This document shows, piece after piece, positions 25,395 to 34,396 of a DNA stretch of 58,813 bases. Under the pieces are notes generated by a model, which was not told the DNA's origin, ran no database searches, and saw only the letters and a list, made by a program, of their open reading frames with translations. This DNA comes from Candidatus Babeliaceae bacterium (GTDB lineage Bacteria > Babelota > Babeliae > Babelales > Babelaceae): assembly GCA_007116155.1 (NCBI GenBank), contig SKJC01000010.1, positions 1 to 58,813 on the forward strand, written 5' to 3'. Position 1 is the first letter of the stretch. Each line of letters starts with the position of its first letter. A program made the position numbers and the translations under genes.

Positions 25395-26663
25395 ATGAAT
25401 CGCTATATCAAGATGTTATGTTTTTGTCTCTGCATAGTTGCAAATCTCTCCCAAGCTGAATCAAACCAATTTAAACCGGCAACAATACAACCAACGATTG
25501 AAGAAATTCGAGCATGGGCACACACAGAAAAAGCAAAGACCGATCAATCCCTACTTAAAAAATTCGATGCCGCCCTTTCAGATATAACTGAATTGAAAAC
25601 CACTTTTAATGCAGGCGTAAAAGGATATAGCTCAATATCTCTCAACACCATAAAAGAAATTTGGCAAGCGGGTAAAAAATATCCAACTAAGCAAGCCCTT
25701 TTACTAAAAAAAATAGCAAAAAACACTGATGCTTTTAAAAACATTCTGCAAAAAAACGATGAACTGTTTTTCACAGAATTATGGGTCTCCGCTAACAAGA
25801 ACAACCTACGTAAAAAACTATTTACACTCATTCCCATAGAAGAAAAACCATCATTATTACATGGATTTTGGAGCTTTCCTGCGGTACCACATTTTGAATC
25901 TCCAGAAGAAGCTATCGCGATTCAAACTTTTTTAATCCAACAAGTACATGAAAAAAACCTACAACCAGATAACAACACACTGAAATCAATGTACGCATCG
26001 GCACGCTCTGAATCTCTACAAGAAAACATCCTTGCCGATATCATTGCACAAAAAGACCAATCTACCCCAGACCTCCTTGGTTATCTCTGGCAACAAGCAA
26101 AATCTCCAACAATCCAAAATAAATTGGTTACCTTTTTTGCAAAAAATCCAGGCTTTATTACTCCGGCCACATTATCACTTTTTGGACAACCCGACCTAAC
26201 AGAAGAACAAAAGCGACAATTATTAACAGCTATTTTTTCATTGCCAAGCACTAAACAGGCACAATTCTTTATCACCAATACTGCGCTCTGGCAACAAGCA
26301 AAAAATGATAAAACTATACAAAATAAGATTCTTACGGTCTTAAAAAAAGCAACGCCTCTCAGCCTTCCTCAATTAGCAACATTGTTTGCAGAAACTTCAT
26401 ACGAAAGTATACAAAAAGAATTACTCAACTTAGTGGCCCAATATATACCCAACACAGACCAACTAGCCGCAGCCGAAACAACTATCCCCCAGTTATGGCA
26501 AGCATCGCTATCAGCACCAATACAAGAACAGGTGTTACAATTGCTCACATCAAAAGAATCAACGTGGAAACCGATTTTACAAAAAAATCTTTCACTATTT
26601 ACTGATGCGGCAAAAAGCCTCGCATTAAAATCAAAACTGTTTGCTATGCAATTAACAACATAA
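25395..26663 (+). CDS. Secreted alpha-helical repeat protein
   Basis: A 422-residue exported protein with a clean signal peptide (1-21, ending LSQA). Most of the mature chain is a helical repeat of about 40-45 residues whose core reads LW-x-x-A-x-x-x-x-x-[IL]Q-x-x-[LI]L-x-x-[IL]: LWQAGKKYPTKQALLLKKI, LWVSANKNNLRKKLFTLI, LWQQAKSPTIQNKLVTFF, LWQQAKNDKTIQNKILTVL, LFAETSYESIQKELLNLV and LWQASLSAPIQEQVLQLL. I do not recognise it as TPR, ankyrin or canonical HEAT. It is related to the protein at 22424. AAAGGAAA lies before the ATG. Function unknown; a binding scaffold outside the cell is the natural guess. Confidence 0.72.
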   Translation: MNRYIKMLCFCLCIVANLSQAESNQFKPATIQPTIEEIRAWAHTEKAKTDQSLLKKFDAALSDITELKTTFNAGVKGYSSISLNTIKEIWQAGKKYPTKQALLLKKIAKNTDAFKNILQKNDELFFTELWVSANKNNLRKKLFTLIPIEEKPSLLHGFWSFPAVPHFESPEEAIAIQTFLIQQVHEKNLQPDNNTLKSMYASARSESLQENILADIIAQKDQSTPDLLGYLWQQAKSPTIQNKLVTFFAKNPGFITPATLSLFGQPDLTEEQKRQLLTAIFSLPSTKQAQFFITNTALWQQAKNDKTIQNKILTVLKKATPLSLPQLATLFAETSYESIQKELLNLVAQYIPNTDQLAAAETTIPQLWQASLSAPIQEQVLQLLTSKESTWKPILQKNLSLFTDAAKSLALKSKLFAMQLTT

Positions 26664-26670
26664 CGAATAA

Positions 26671-29600
26671 TCAAAACAAAGGATTTACTACAGGCGCAGG
26701 TTTTACGAAAGAAAAATTCTCACGGATTTTCTTACCAAACTCACTATCAGGAAGACGAACTAAAGAACCTGCATCCATACTACGTGCGGTTACGACGGGA
26801 TTTTTTATAAACCTCCAATACAGTTTATACATACCATAACCTAAAGCGCTTGCTAATAAACCACCTAGAAGAGGCTTCTTAGCTTTTTCTATAAACTGCT
26901 TACCCATTTCTATATACTGCTTGAAAGAATCATCAGTTACTGTAACTGCTTGAATAGCATCAAATGCTGGCATTTTTTGTTGCTCTTGATGGTGCTGTAC
27001 TACATCTGAAGAATCAGGTTTTTTTTCAAGCAATAGTTGGTTTAATCTTTCTGCAAGTTCTTTATTATCATTAACATTATCTTGCAATCCCCTTTTTGCA
27101 GCTTCAACAGCTTCCGGGATTCCTTTATCCTTTTTAACCAGCTCTATAAATAACTCTAAAGCAGCTTTACAAACAGAAGAGTATTTATCCCCTATCCCTC
27201 TTGCCGCAGCGTTAATAGCTTCAGGGATTCCTTCACCCTTTTTAACCAGCTCTTTAAATAACTCTAAAGCAGCTTTACAAACAGAAGAGTATTTATCCCC
27301 TATCCCTCTTACTGCAGCGTTAATAGCTTCAGGGATTCCTTCACCCTTTTTAACCAGCTCTTTAAATAACTCTAAAGCAGCTTTACGAACAGAAGAATCT
27401 TTATCCTCTATCCCTCTTACTGCAGCTTCAACAGCTTCTGCAAAGCCTTTATCCTTTTTAACCAGCTCTATAAATAACTTCAAAGCATCAGAACAAACAG
27501 AAGAATCTTTATCCTTTATCCCTCTTACTGCAGCGTTAATAGCTTCTTCAAAGCCTTTATCCTTATCAAACAACGCTATAAACAACCCTAAAGCGGGCTC
27601 ACGATCATAAGCGTCTTTATCCGCTATCCCTCTTACTGCAGCTTCAACAGCTTCAGTGATTCCTTCACCCTTTTTCACCAGCTCTATAAACAACTCTAAA
27701 GCAGCTTTACGAACGAAAAAGCGTTCATCCCCTATCCCTCTTACTGCAGCGCTAATAGCTTCTGCAAAGCCTTTATCCTTTTTAACCAGCTCTATAAATA
27801 ACTTCAAAGCATCAGAACGAACAGAAGAATCTTTATCCTCTATCCCTCTTGCCGCAGCGTTAATAGCTTCTTCAAAGCCTTTATCCTTATCAAACAGCGC
27901 TATAAACAACTGTAAAGCAGCCTCACGCCTAAAAGAGTCTTTATCCTTTATCCCTCTTCCCGCAGCGCTAATAGCTTCTGCAAAGCCTTTATCCTTTTTA
28001 ACCAGCGCTATAAACAACTTTAAAGCTTGGTAACTAACTGATTGCGATTGCCAAAATGCTATAACAGGATCCTCTCTACGCCAAACAACCCATTCCAGCC
28101 ATTCCCCGGTATCAGTGCAATATTTTTTTGCAACATCAAATGCGCTTGTTATTAGTTCGTTTCTATATTCTTGATATTCTTTTTGACTCTCTAAATCAGC
28201 TATTACTTTTAAATACATATTTATTATTTCTACTTTTGACATATTATCAGTTGTATGTTTTCCCAAAAATTTTTGTAACTGGGGTATCCAAGAATATGGA
28301 ATAACCTTCATTTCTTTGATAATTTTTGCACAAAAATCTAAATCTTCGATAGGTTGAGAAAAAAGATGTATAAGTTTACTAGGAACCTGTGGCCATGAAC
28401 TCCAAAGCATAAGATTATATAATTGGGGATAAGCGGTATACATGTTAGGCTTGCAAATCTTAATAGACTCACTACCTCTTTCATATTTCATATAACCATG
28501 CCCCGCATACACATGGATATAAAAAACATATTTTTCATCAACACTTTTAATCGTTATTTTAGAATCTTCCCGCGTCTTCAATTTTCCAAAAAGACTAATT
28601 AATTTATCAATATGTTCTCTTGCAAAATCTTCCATATTTTTTGGTGGCTCAGTCAACTCATCAAACCATCCCATACCCAGCAAATGATTTAAGGCTATAA
28701 TGAGATTAGAATAGCTACCAGTAATTTCATGGCTATTATCTTTATCTGTATGATTATAGGTTACTCCTTGAATATTACTTACAAGGGATTCCCATGCAAT
28801 CCGCGCATCCCACGTCCTTTGTTGTTCCATAGACGGATAGGCTTTATAAAAATTAAATAACTCTGGTTGCAAATCCTTAAATTTTTCTTTAAGTGCTTCA
28901 GGCCGAAAACTTCTCGTTTCCCGATCATATGCAAGTATATTAATAAGGTTGCGAATAAGCGTTTCCACACAATCAACAAAATTTATCTCTTTCCCGTTTA
29001 TAACTACTTTAAGGTTTTGTTCTGATTGATTTAACGCTTTAGGATGATATGCATCGCCACTTATCAGCTTTAACATCCCCACAGCAAATTGCTCATAGCT
29101 TTCAGGAGTAAAATCTTGTTGCGCAATATTTATAATAGCATTCTCTGTTATCTCTTCAGGCTGGTATTCACTAGATGCTGATTTAAGTAATTTCATTAGT
29201 GGATCCAACTGTGCAATTAGTTTTCGCATAACCCCCTCCTGACGAGGAAATTTTTTCTCAAGTATTTCTTTTAAAGATTTCCAAGCCATCTTCAATTGAT
29301 CTTCATGCTGAAACGGAACCTCTTTTTCTACTATGGTATTTTTGATCGCCCAAAATACACCCTTCAGCGCCGTCACAGCTATGTCCGTATCGGCATCCTT
29401 AAAAAGCGTTGCCGTAAAAGCATGATCTCTAACTAAAAGACTCTTCAAATCTGAAATTGCAGTTTCTTTCAATTCAATGGCAATACCTTCTCTGTTTTTA
29501 ACAATTTTTATCAACCACAATATAAGAAGATTTTTCAATAACTTATTTTTTTTGCCGTCACTATCTGCAACTCCCTTTGAAAGCCTAAATTGACCATCTA

Positions 29601-29883
29601 CAAATCCGGCTTCATGTACTTGAGGCTGATTGTTATTTGCGGGAATAATAGAAAATAGTTTTTTAATTAACCTAATACTTTCTTGTTGTAATAATGACGG
29701 AACAACTTCTGCATTATACAAACGTTCAAGCATACCAGTTTCCAACGCAATAGCCCCATCAAGCAGCGACAATTCTCGTAATTCTTCTGGCAAACCTGCA
29801 TAGGAACCCTTCAAGCTCTCCAACGATGCTGCTTGAGCAAAAAACACACTTAACAAACTTATGAAAAAAAATAACCGCTTCAT
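26671..29883 (-). CDS. Large secreted HEAT-like repeat protein with C-terminal membrane anchor
   Basis: A 1070-residue protein: signal peptide (1-18), a unique N-terminal region of about 600 residues, then about nine tandem 36-residue helical repeats (roughly residues 617-935) of the form DKDSSVRxxALxLFxELVKK followed by a second helix GxxEAINAAVRGI, typical of HEAT-like two-helix repeats. A Gln/His-rich linker follows, then a membrane helix (about 1001-1018, LLGGLLASALGYGMYKLYW) and a short tail. The layout suggests an anchored surface or periplasmic solenoid for protein binding. Repeats are nearly identical at DNA level in places, so copy number may vary between strains. The plus-strand frame at 27656-28033 is a shadow of these repeats. 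Confidence 0.8.
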   Translation of the reverse strand: MKRLFFFISLLSVFFAQAASLESLKGSYAGLPEELRELSLLDGAIALETGMLERLYNAEVVPSLLQQESIRLIKKLFSIIPANNNQPQVHEAGFVDGQFRLSKGVADSDGKKNKLLKNLLILWLIKIVKNREGIAIELKETAISDLKSLLVRDHAFTATLFKDADTDIAVTALKGVFWAIKNTIVEKEVPFQHEDQLKMAWKSLKEILEKKFPRQEGVMRKLIAQLDPLMKLLKSASSEYQPEEITENAIINIAQQDFTPESYEQFAVGMLKLISGDAYHPKALNQSEQNLKVVINGKEINFVDCVETLIRNLINILAYDRETRSFRPEALKEKFKDLQPELFNFYKAYPSMEQQRTWDARIAWESLVSNIQGVTYNHTDKDNSHEITGSYSNLIIALNHLLGMGWFDELTEPPKNMEDFAREHIDKLISLFGKLKTREDSKITIKSVDEKYVFYIHVYAGHGYMKYERGSESIKICKPNMYTAYPQLYNLMLWSSWPQVPSKLIHLFSQPIEDLDFCAKIIKEMKVIPYSWIPQLQKFLGKHTTDNMSKVEIINMYLKVIADLESQKEYQEYRNELITSAFDVAKKYCTDTGEWLEWVVWRREDPVIAFWQSQSVSYQALKLFIALVKKDKGFAEAISAAGRGIKDKDSFRREAALQLFIALFDKDKGFEEAINAAARGIEDKDSSVRSDALKLFIELVKKDKGFAEAISAAVRGIGDERFFVRKAALELFIELVKKGEGITEAVEAAVRGIADKDAYDREPALGLFIALFDKDKGFEEAINAAVRGIKDKDSSVCSDALKLFIELVKKDKGFAEAVEAAVRGIEDKDSSVRKAALELFKELVKKGEGIPEAINAAVRGIGDKYSSVCKAALELFKELVKKGEGIPEAINAAARGIGDKYSSVCKAALELFIELVKKDKGIPEAVEAAKRGLQDNVNDNKELAERLNQLLLEKKPDSSDVVQHHQEQQKMPAFDAIQAVTVTDDSFKQYIEMGKQFIEKAKKPLLGGLLASALGYGMYKLYWRFIKNPVVTARSMDAGSLVRLPDSEFGKKIRENFSFVKPAPVVNPLF
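27077..28035 (-). repeat. Tandem 108-bp coding repeats (HEAT-like units)
   Basis: About nine head-to-tail units of 108 bp (36 codons). Units at 27181-27288 and 27289-27396 differ at only a few positions. A three-unit block also appears twice: the unit order FIALFDKDKGFEEA / LKLFIELVKKDKG / LELF-ELVKKGEG occurs in two successive rounds, so growth was by duplication of both single and triple units. Confidence 0.9.
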
Positions 29884-30092
29884 ACACGCCCTTTATTCTA
29901 GATTTTTCCTATAATTTTAATTATTTATAACAGTAATATTTTATATTTAAAAAAGCAAGTAAAAATTGCAAAAGCTCTACCTCTTACGCAAGCTTTTTTA
30001 ATCAAAACTACTTCTATGACCCTTTTAGAACGAATAACCTTACAATTGCTTTTTATTTTTTAAATAAACTCTTTAAAGACCCAAATATTTCA

Positions 30093-31526
30093 TCATATCC
30101 CATTAAGAAGATCACCTTCTGGAGGAATAATGGTATGCTTGCGCGGATCAAAGTAGACTGGTTCAAGCACGTATTCAGGAGCAGTTTCTAGAGTATGAGG
30201 AATCTCATTTGAACCCATTGGTGGATCTATAAATAATTCAGGCGCCCTGTAAACACGAGCCCAAGTACCAATATCACAAAAATAATCTGGCGACTCATTA
30301 TAAACACCAGTATTGGGCGCTACATTAAGCGTAATTACCCGATCCTGCCAACGAGTAGCAATCCCACACCACTTTCCTGCAGAAAATGGCCTATCTAACC
30401 TATCCCCGTCGGCAACAATATCTTCCTGCTGATGTCCTCTGAAAATAGTCGTAACCATAAAACGCATCATCCAGTTAATAACATCAGAACAACCGAGCAT
30501 ATAACTGCCTCGCTCATGGCCCCATATTGTTTTCAGCTTCGCCTCATAATGCATATCATTCCACAAAGTAGGCGGAAATATACATTCATCCTGATGAACA
30601 ATCCATGAATAAGGCACTCCTTCAACAACCGTTTTTGACAATCCCTCTATTACGCCGTTCTTCATCTCTTCAGTCATCTGATGATCAATCCCTCCATGTA
30701 AAAAAGCAAAACGTGCCTTGGAGGTCGTAACAAATAATACCTGGGGCAACAGAACAAAAATTTTATTAAAAAAAAGCTGAAAAAGCTCCTCAGCGGCATC
30801 CTCTAAAAATTCACCATCTACTGGCAACTCTTGCAGATCATATTTGAATGAACAACAACCATCATTAAAATATTTTTCATGATTACCACGAATATACCAG
30901 ACACGCCCCGGATTAGCCGCCATAAGCTTTGCGATATAAAACAGATTTAAAAGACCTGATGTTCCCCGATCAATCACATCACCCAAAAAAATATAATAGG
31001 TGTTCGGATCTAAAATTCGAAACGTCTCAGGATCAAACAAATTGTTTTTCAATAAATTAATAAGCAACGATTCAATAGGCCCAAAATCACCATGAAGATC
31101 TCCGAAAACTTCAATTTTTGCGTCCTCAGGAAACTTAATAGCAGAATATAAAACTGAATCCTCAATCAATATTCCCTGTTTGGTTTCCTCAGCATTTTGT
31201 AAATGCTCAACTTGCTCATTTGAAAGACCTTGCACCCTTAAAGAAGTTTCTAAAAACCGACAAAATCTTTGCGCAAACTTCCTGCACCCAGCAATAGTCT
31301 GGACTAAATCCTTAGAAAAAGGTTCGACACCAAATGTCGGCTCCAACATTCGTTTTTTGAGATCTTTAGCAATAAGCTCATGGCGCGCCTGCCATTCGTA
31401 AAAACCGATTAGAGACTTGTATTGCCCTTTATCTGAAGCGGCATGCATACATAAAAAAAACAGCCAAGAACAAACCCCAAAGATCACAAAAAATCTACAA
31501 AAAACTCCCTTTGTGCCCCTCCGCAT
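30093..31526 (-). CDS. Secreted PPP-family metallophosphatase (paralogue 3 of 3)
   Basis: A 477-residue exported phosphatase. I use the ATG at 31526, which shares its A with the TGA stop of the upstream ABC ATPase gene (TGATG); two TTG codons precede it in frame. Signal peptide about 1-32 (FCRFFVIFGVCSWLFFLCMHAA). PPP motifs: FGDLHGDFGPIESLL (Asp143, His145), LGDVIDRGTSG, IRGNHEKYF, FLHGGIDH and FRGHQQED. The C-terminus has ITLNVAPNTGVYNE and EPVYFDPRKH, as in the other two. Coupling to an amino-acid uptake operon is odd for an effector and may simply reflect where the gene landed. Confidence 0.86.
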   Translation of the reverse strand: MRRGTKGVFCRFFVIFGVCSWLFFLCMHAASDKGQYKSLIGFYEWQARHELIAKDLKKRMLEPTFGVEPFSKDLVQTIAGCRKFAQRFCRFLETSLRVQGLSNEQVEHLQNAEETKQGILIEDSVLYSAIKFPEDAKIEVFGDLHGDFGPIESLLINLLKNNLFDPETFRILDPNTYYIFLGDVIDRGTSGLLNLFYIAKLMAANPGRVWYIRGNHEKYFNDGCCSFKYDLQELPVDGEFLEDAAEELFQLFFNKIFVLLPQVLFVTTSKARFAFLHGGIDHQMTEEMKNGVIEGLSKTVVEGVPYSWIVHQDECIFPPTLWNDMHYEAKLKTIWGHERGSYMLGCSDVINWMMRFMVTTIFRGHQQEDIVADGDRLDRPFSAGKWCGIATRWQDRVITLNVAPNTGVYNESPDYFCDIGTWARVYRAPELFIDPPMGSNEIPHTLETAPEYVLEPVYFDPRKHTIIPPEGDLLNGI

Positions 31527-32263
31527 CAACAAGGCTCCACAGGATCAACACTATTTTGATGCTCAATAAAGCCTGCAAGCAACGGCGTTGTTTGAACGGA
31601 AATCGCGCCATTTTGTGCATATTCTACAATGTTACCGTTTTCCAGAAAATACATATCACCAGAAAGTACACGAACAAGTGTCATATCATGAGTGCTAATT
31701 GCGATAGAAATTCCCTGATCGGTTAATTTCCGTAAAATCGCAAAAAAAGAGCGCTTTGTTTGTGGATCTAAGGCCGACGTTGGCTCATCTAGTAATAAGA
31801 GCTCCGGATGTAAGCAGAGCGCTCGCGCAATTGCAACACGTTGCTGCTGACCACCTGAAAGCTCCCGAATATATTTGTGTGCATGCATTTCAATATCAAG
31901 CAACTGCAATATACGCAAACTCTCTTTTTCTGCCGCTTCGCGAGACACCCCAAGCACTACCTCTTGTGGCTGCATACAGTTTTCTAAAACCGTCAAATGA
32001 GAAAAAAGATTCCACGTTTGGAATACAAAACCAACATGTTTGGCTCGCTCAGCTGGCGATAAGGTGTGTAATGCACGCTCTCCCAAAAATATCTCACCCG
32101 TATATTCCGGAATCAATCCGGCAAGAGCACGCAAAACCGTAGTTTTTCCAGCCCCACTTTCACCTAAAAAGAACGTTATTCCACCTGCACGGATAGCAAA
32201 GGAAGCGTTAGAAAGAATCGTTGTAGCACCAGCAATTACAGAAATATTTTCAGCCCGTATCAT
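31526..32263 (-). CDS. Polar amino-acid ABC transporter ATP-binding protein
   Basis: A 245-residue ABC ATPase of the GlnQ/ArtP (polar amino acid) group: Walker A GESGAGKTT, signature LSGGQQQRVAIARAL, Walker B LLLDEPTSALDP and the switch His in STHDM. It energises the fused binding-protein/permease encoded just upstream; its ATG overlaps that gene's stop by four bases (ATGA), a classic coupling. The following PPP phosphatase start overlaps its own stop. The substrate is probably a polar amino acid such as glutamine, arginine or histidine, which cannot be narrowed by eye. Confidence 0.93.
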   Translation of the reverse strand: MIRAENISVIAGATTILSNASFAIRAGGITFFLGESGAGKTTVLRALAGLIPEYTGEIFLGERALHTLSPAERAKHVGFVFQTWNLFSHLTVLENCMQPQEVVLGVSREAAEKESLRILQLLDIEMHAHKYIRELSGGQQQRVAIARALCLHPELLLLDEPTSALDPQTKRSFFAILRKLTDQGISIAISTHDMTLVRVLSGDMYFLENGNIVEYAQNGAISVQTTPLLAGFIEHQNSVDPVEPC

Positions 32264-33720
32264 TGCGCAACCCTTTTTTCAAGATATGAAACAACCATGG
32301 AAATTATGCTGGTAATAAGTAAATACACAATGGCAACACCCAAGAAAATCGGGATCGGTTTCAACAAATTAGCATTCATATTTTGAGCGATCCTTGTCAC
32401 TTCAAGCACTCCAATAGCCGCCAATAACGAAGTATCTTTAGTTATCGTAATGCCTTCATTAGCCAATGATGGTAGCGCCATGCGAAATACTTGCGGCAAC
32501 ACAATGTAGCGCAATGTTTGAAACCGCGAATATCCCAATACATGAGCCGCTTCCCACTGTCCATCAGGAAGCGCGTTCATTGTCCCGCGTAAAATCTCTG
32601 AAACATACGCAATTGAATTGCACCCAACAGCTAAAACACCTGCCATAAAAGGAGAAAATGGAACATGCAACAACTCAGGTACAACAAAATAGAAAATCAA
32701 AATCTGGACATACATTGGGGTTCCACGAACTACAAAGACATACCCAGCAATTAACCATTTAATAATCTGCGGCGCAAAAACCTTCCGCGCCCCAACAATT
32801 GCAAAAAGCATGCCGCCAATAATACCCAATAAAATAGCCAAAATAGCTGCTAAAATAGTAACACCAGCTCCGCGAGCTAATTGAGTTAAAACAGAAATAA
32901 AAAAGCCGAAACCTGTTGTTTTTGAAGCTCCTCCGGAGCGAGCAAACCAACGTTCGCGTAATGCTTTAATAGTTCCATCGGCATGCAATTCCTGCATAGC
33001 ACCATCAACATCGCGATATAAATCTGTTCTATCTTTTGCTATCGCAATACCTGTGCCTTCATATACAAACCCAACCGGCAAATTAACATCAACAACAACA
33101 AACTCGGGATGTTCCTGCGCAATCGCATGAGCAACAGCTGATTCAAAAACACATGCATGAGACTTCTTATATTTCACATCCATAATAAGATCAGACATCG
33201 ACGTTAAAACCTTAGGAGAAATGCCCGGAATCTGCTCTAGAAGAGGAACATAACTTGTGCCACTCTGGACACAAATAATTGCCTGATCAAATAAACGCGG
33301 AAGATCCTCAAACGAAGTAACGTCACCGGGAACCTTTTGCCAAAATAAAAGGCTCAATTTTGCAATTTCTTCTGCTGGTGTATAAGGAACAAAATCAACT
33401 TCCTGTTTGTTCTTTGGCGTAATATCTAACCCTGCAAGAACAAGATCAACCTTTTTTTGTTGTAAACTCACGATAAGCGCATCAAAAGCCATATCATTAA
33501 AAACAACACGTCGATTAAGCTTTTTACCAATATGCCGAGCTAAATCTATATCAAACCCGACTAATTCTCCGTGAGCATCCAAAACTTCATACGGAGGATA
33601 TCCAGAATTAGTTCCAACAAGTAAAACACCATCGGTACTATCCTGCCGTAAAACAAAAACCGCCGCAGCAACAACCAACAAGGACATGAAAAGCCCTAGC
33701 ACCACATAAAATTTTTTCAT
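32260..33720 (-). CDS. Fused amino-acid-binding protein and ABC permease
   Basis: A 486-residue fusion. The start at 33720 gives a signal anchor (MKKFYVVLGLFMSLLVVAAAVF); the frame's earlier start at 33789 overlaps grpE. Residues about 35-265 are a family 3 solute-binding domain (VGTNSGYPPYEVLDAHGELVG, then FDIDLARHIGKKL, and DLVLAGLDIT, typical of amino-acid binders). Residues about 275-486 are a five-helix HisM/GlnP-type permease with the ATPase-contact EAA loop (EAAHVLGYSRFQTLRYIVLP). Binding-protein/permease fusions are known in some bacteria and remove the need for a free periplasmic protein. Its partner ATPase follows immediately. Confidence 0.93.
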   Translation of the reverse strand: MKKFYVVLGLFMSLLVVAAAVFVLRQDSTDGVLLVGTNSGYPPYEVLDAHGELVGFDIDLARHIGKKLNRRVVFNDMAFDALIVSLQQKKVDLVLAGLDITPKNKQEVDFVPYTPAEEIAKLSLLFWQKVPGDVTSFEDLPRLFDQAIICVQSGTSYVPLLEQIPGISPKVLTSMSDLIMDVKYKKSHACVFESAVAHAIAQEHPEFVVVDVNLPVGFVYEGTGIAIAKDRTDLYRDVDGAMQELHADGTIKALRERWFARSGGASKTTGFGFFISVLTQLARGAGVTILAAILAILLGIIGGMLFAIVGARKVFAPQIIKWLIAGYVFVVRGTPMYVQILIFYFVVPELLHVPFSPFMAGVLAVGCNSIAYVSEILRGTMNALPDGQWEAAHVLGYSRFQTLRYIVLPQVFRMALPSLANEGITITKDTSLLAAIGVLEVTRIAQNMNANLLKPIPIFLGVAIVYLLITSIISMVVSYLEKRVAQ

Positions 33721-33769
33721 ATATACAACCAAATAAGGGATCACCGAATAACAACTAGCTACCGAAAAT

Positions 33770-34273
33770 CTACTGCGCAACCGCAACACGCGCAGGACGA
33801 ATAATTATATCCCCCATACGATAGCCTTTTTGCAGAACTTCAACAACAACCCCCGACGGTTTTCCTGCAATAGGAACATGCGCAACCGCTTCGTGCATAT
33901 ATGGATCGAACAACTCTGTTGCAATTACTTCGACACGCAAACGTTCTAATAGAGACAGACACTCTCGATAAATAAGTGAAATTCCCTTCAAGCGAGATAC
34001 AACAGACTCTTCAGCAGACAACCCATCCAGATCCTGTACCGCCCGCTCAAACGTATCAATAATTGGTAAAAGATCACGAATAACAGAAACCTTAGCTTGT
34101 TCTGACCAATGAGTTCGCTCTTTGGCCATATTGCGACGAAAATTTTCAAAATCAGCCTGCAAGTAACGTTGTTGCTCTTGACAACGTGCCAATGCTTCAC
34201 GAGTTTCCTCTAATTCTTGATACACCGCTTGAGTTTCTTTTTCAATAGACTCTTCTTGCGACATCTCGTTCAT
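33770..34273 (-). CDS. grpE: Nucleotide exchange factor GrpE
   Basis: GrpE (167 residues from the ATG at 34273, which has GAGG five bases upstream), the exchange factor that releases ADP from DnaK. The N-terminal long coiled coil (about 5-60) leads into QADFENFRRNMAKER and the dimerisation helices. The C-terminal beta domain has the family's FDPYMHEAVAHVP, VVEVLQKGYRMGDIIIRPARVAV. It is the first gene of a run with the amino-acid transporter (49 bases downstream). dnaK and dnaJ are not in the window. An in-frame upstream ATG at 34303 is less likely. Confidence 0.95.
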   Translation of the reverse strand: MNEMSQEESIEKETQAVYQELEETREALARCQEQQRYLQADFENFRRNMAKERTHWSEQAKVSVIRDLLPIIDTFERAVQDLDGLSAEESVVSRLKGISLIYRECLSLLERLRVEVIATELFDPYMHEAVAHVPIAGKPSGVVVEVLQKGYRMGDIIIRPARVAVAQ

Positions 34274-34396
34274 TTTACCCTCATTATTACAATCAAAACA
34301 CATCGCTTATATCCCTAGGCTTTTAAAAAGAGCTTTGCTACATATATAACAAGAACAAACCATATACTTCATTAAGTTTACCCGAAAACCATATAG

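Noticed and set aside
27656-28033. Open frame on the plus strand inside the HEAT repeat gene
   Set aside because: It repeats with the same period as the minus-strand gene, has no ribosome-binding site and no plausible protein features. It is an antisense shadow.
27077-28035. Regular 108-bp direct repeats as a possible CRISPR array
   Set aside because: The period is far too long, there are no unique spacers, and the frame is open throughout as HEAT-like units.
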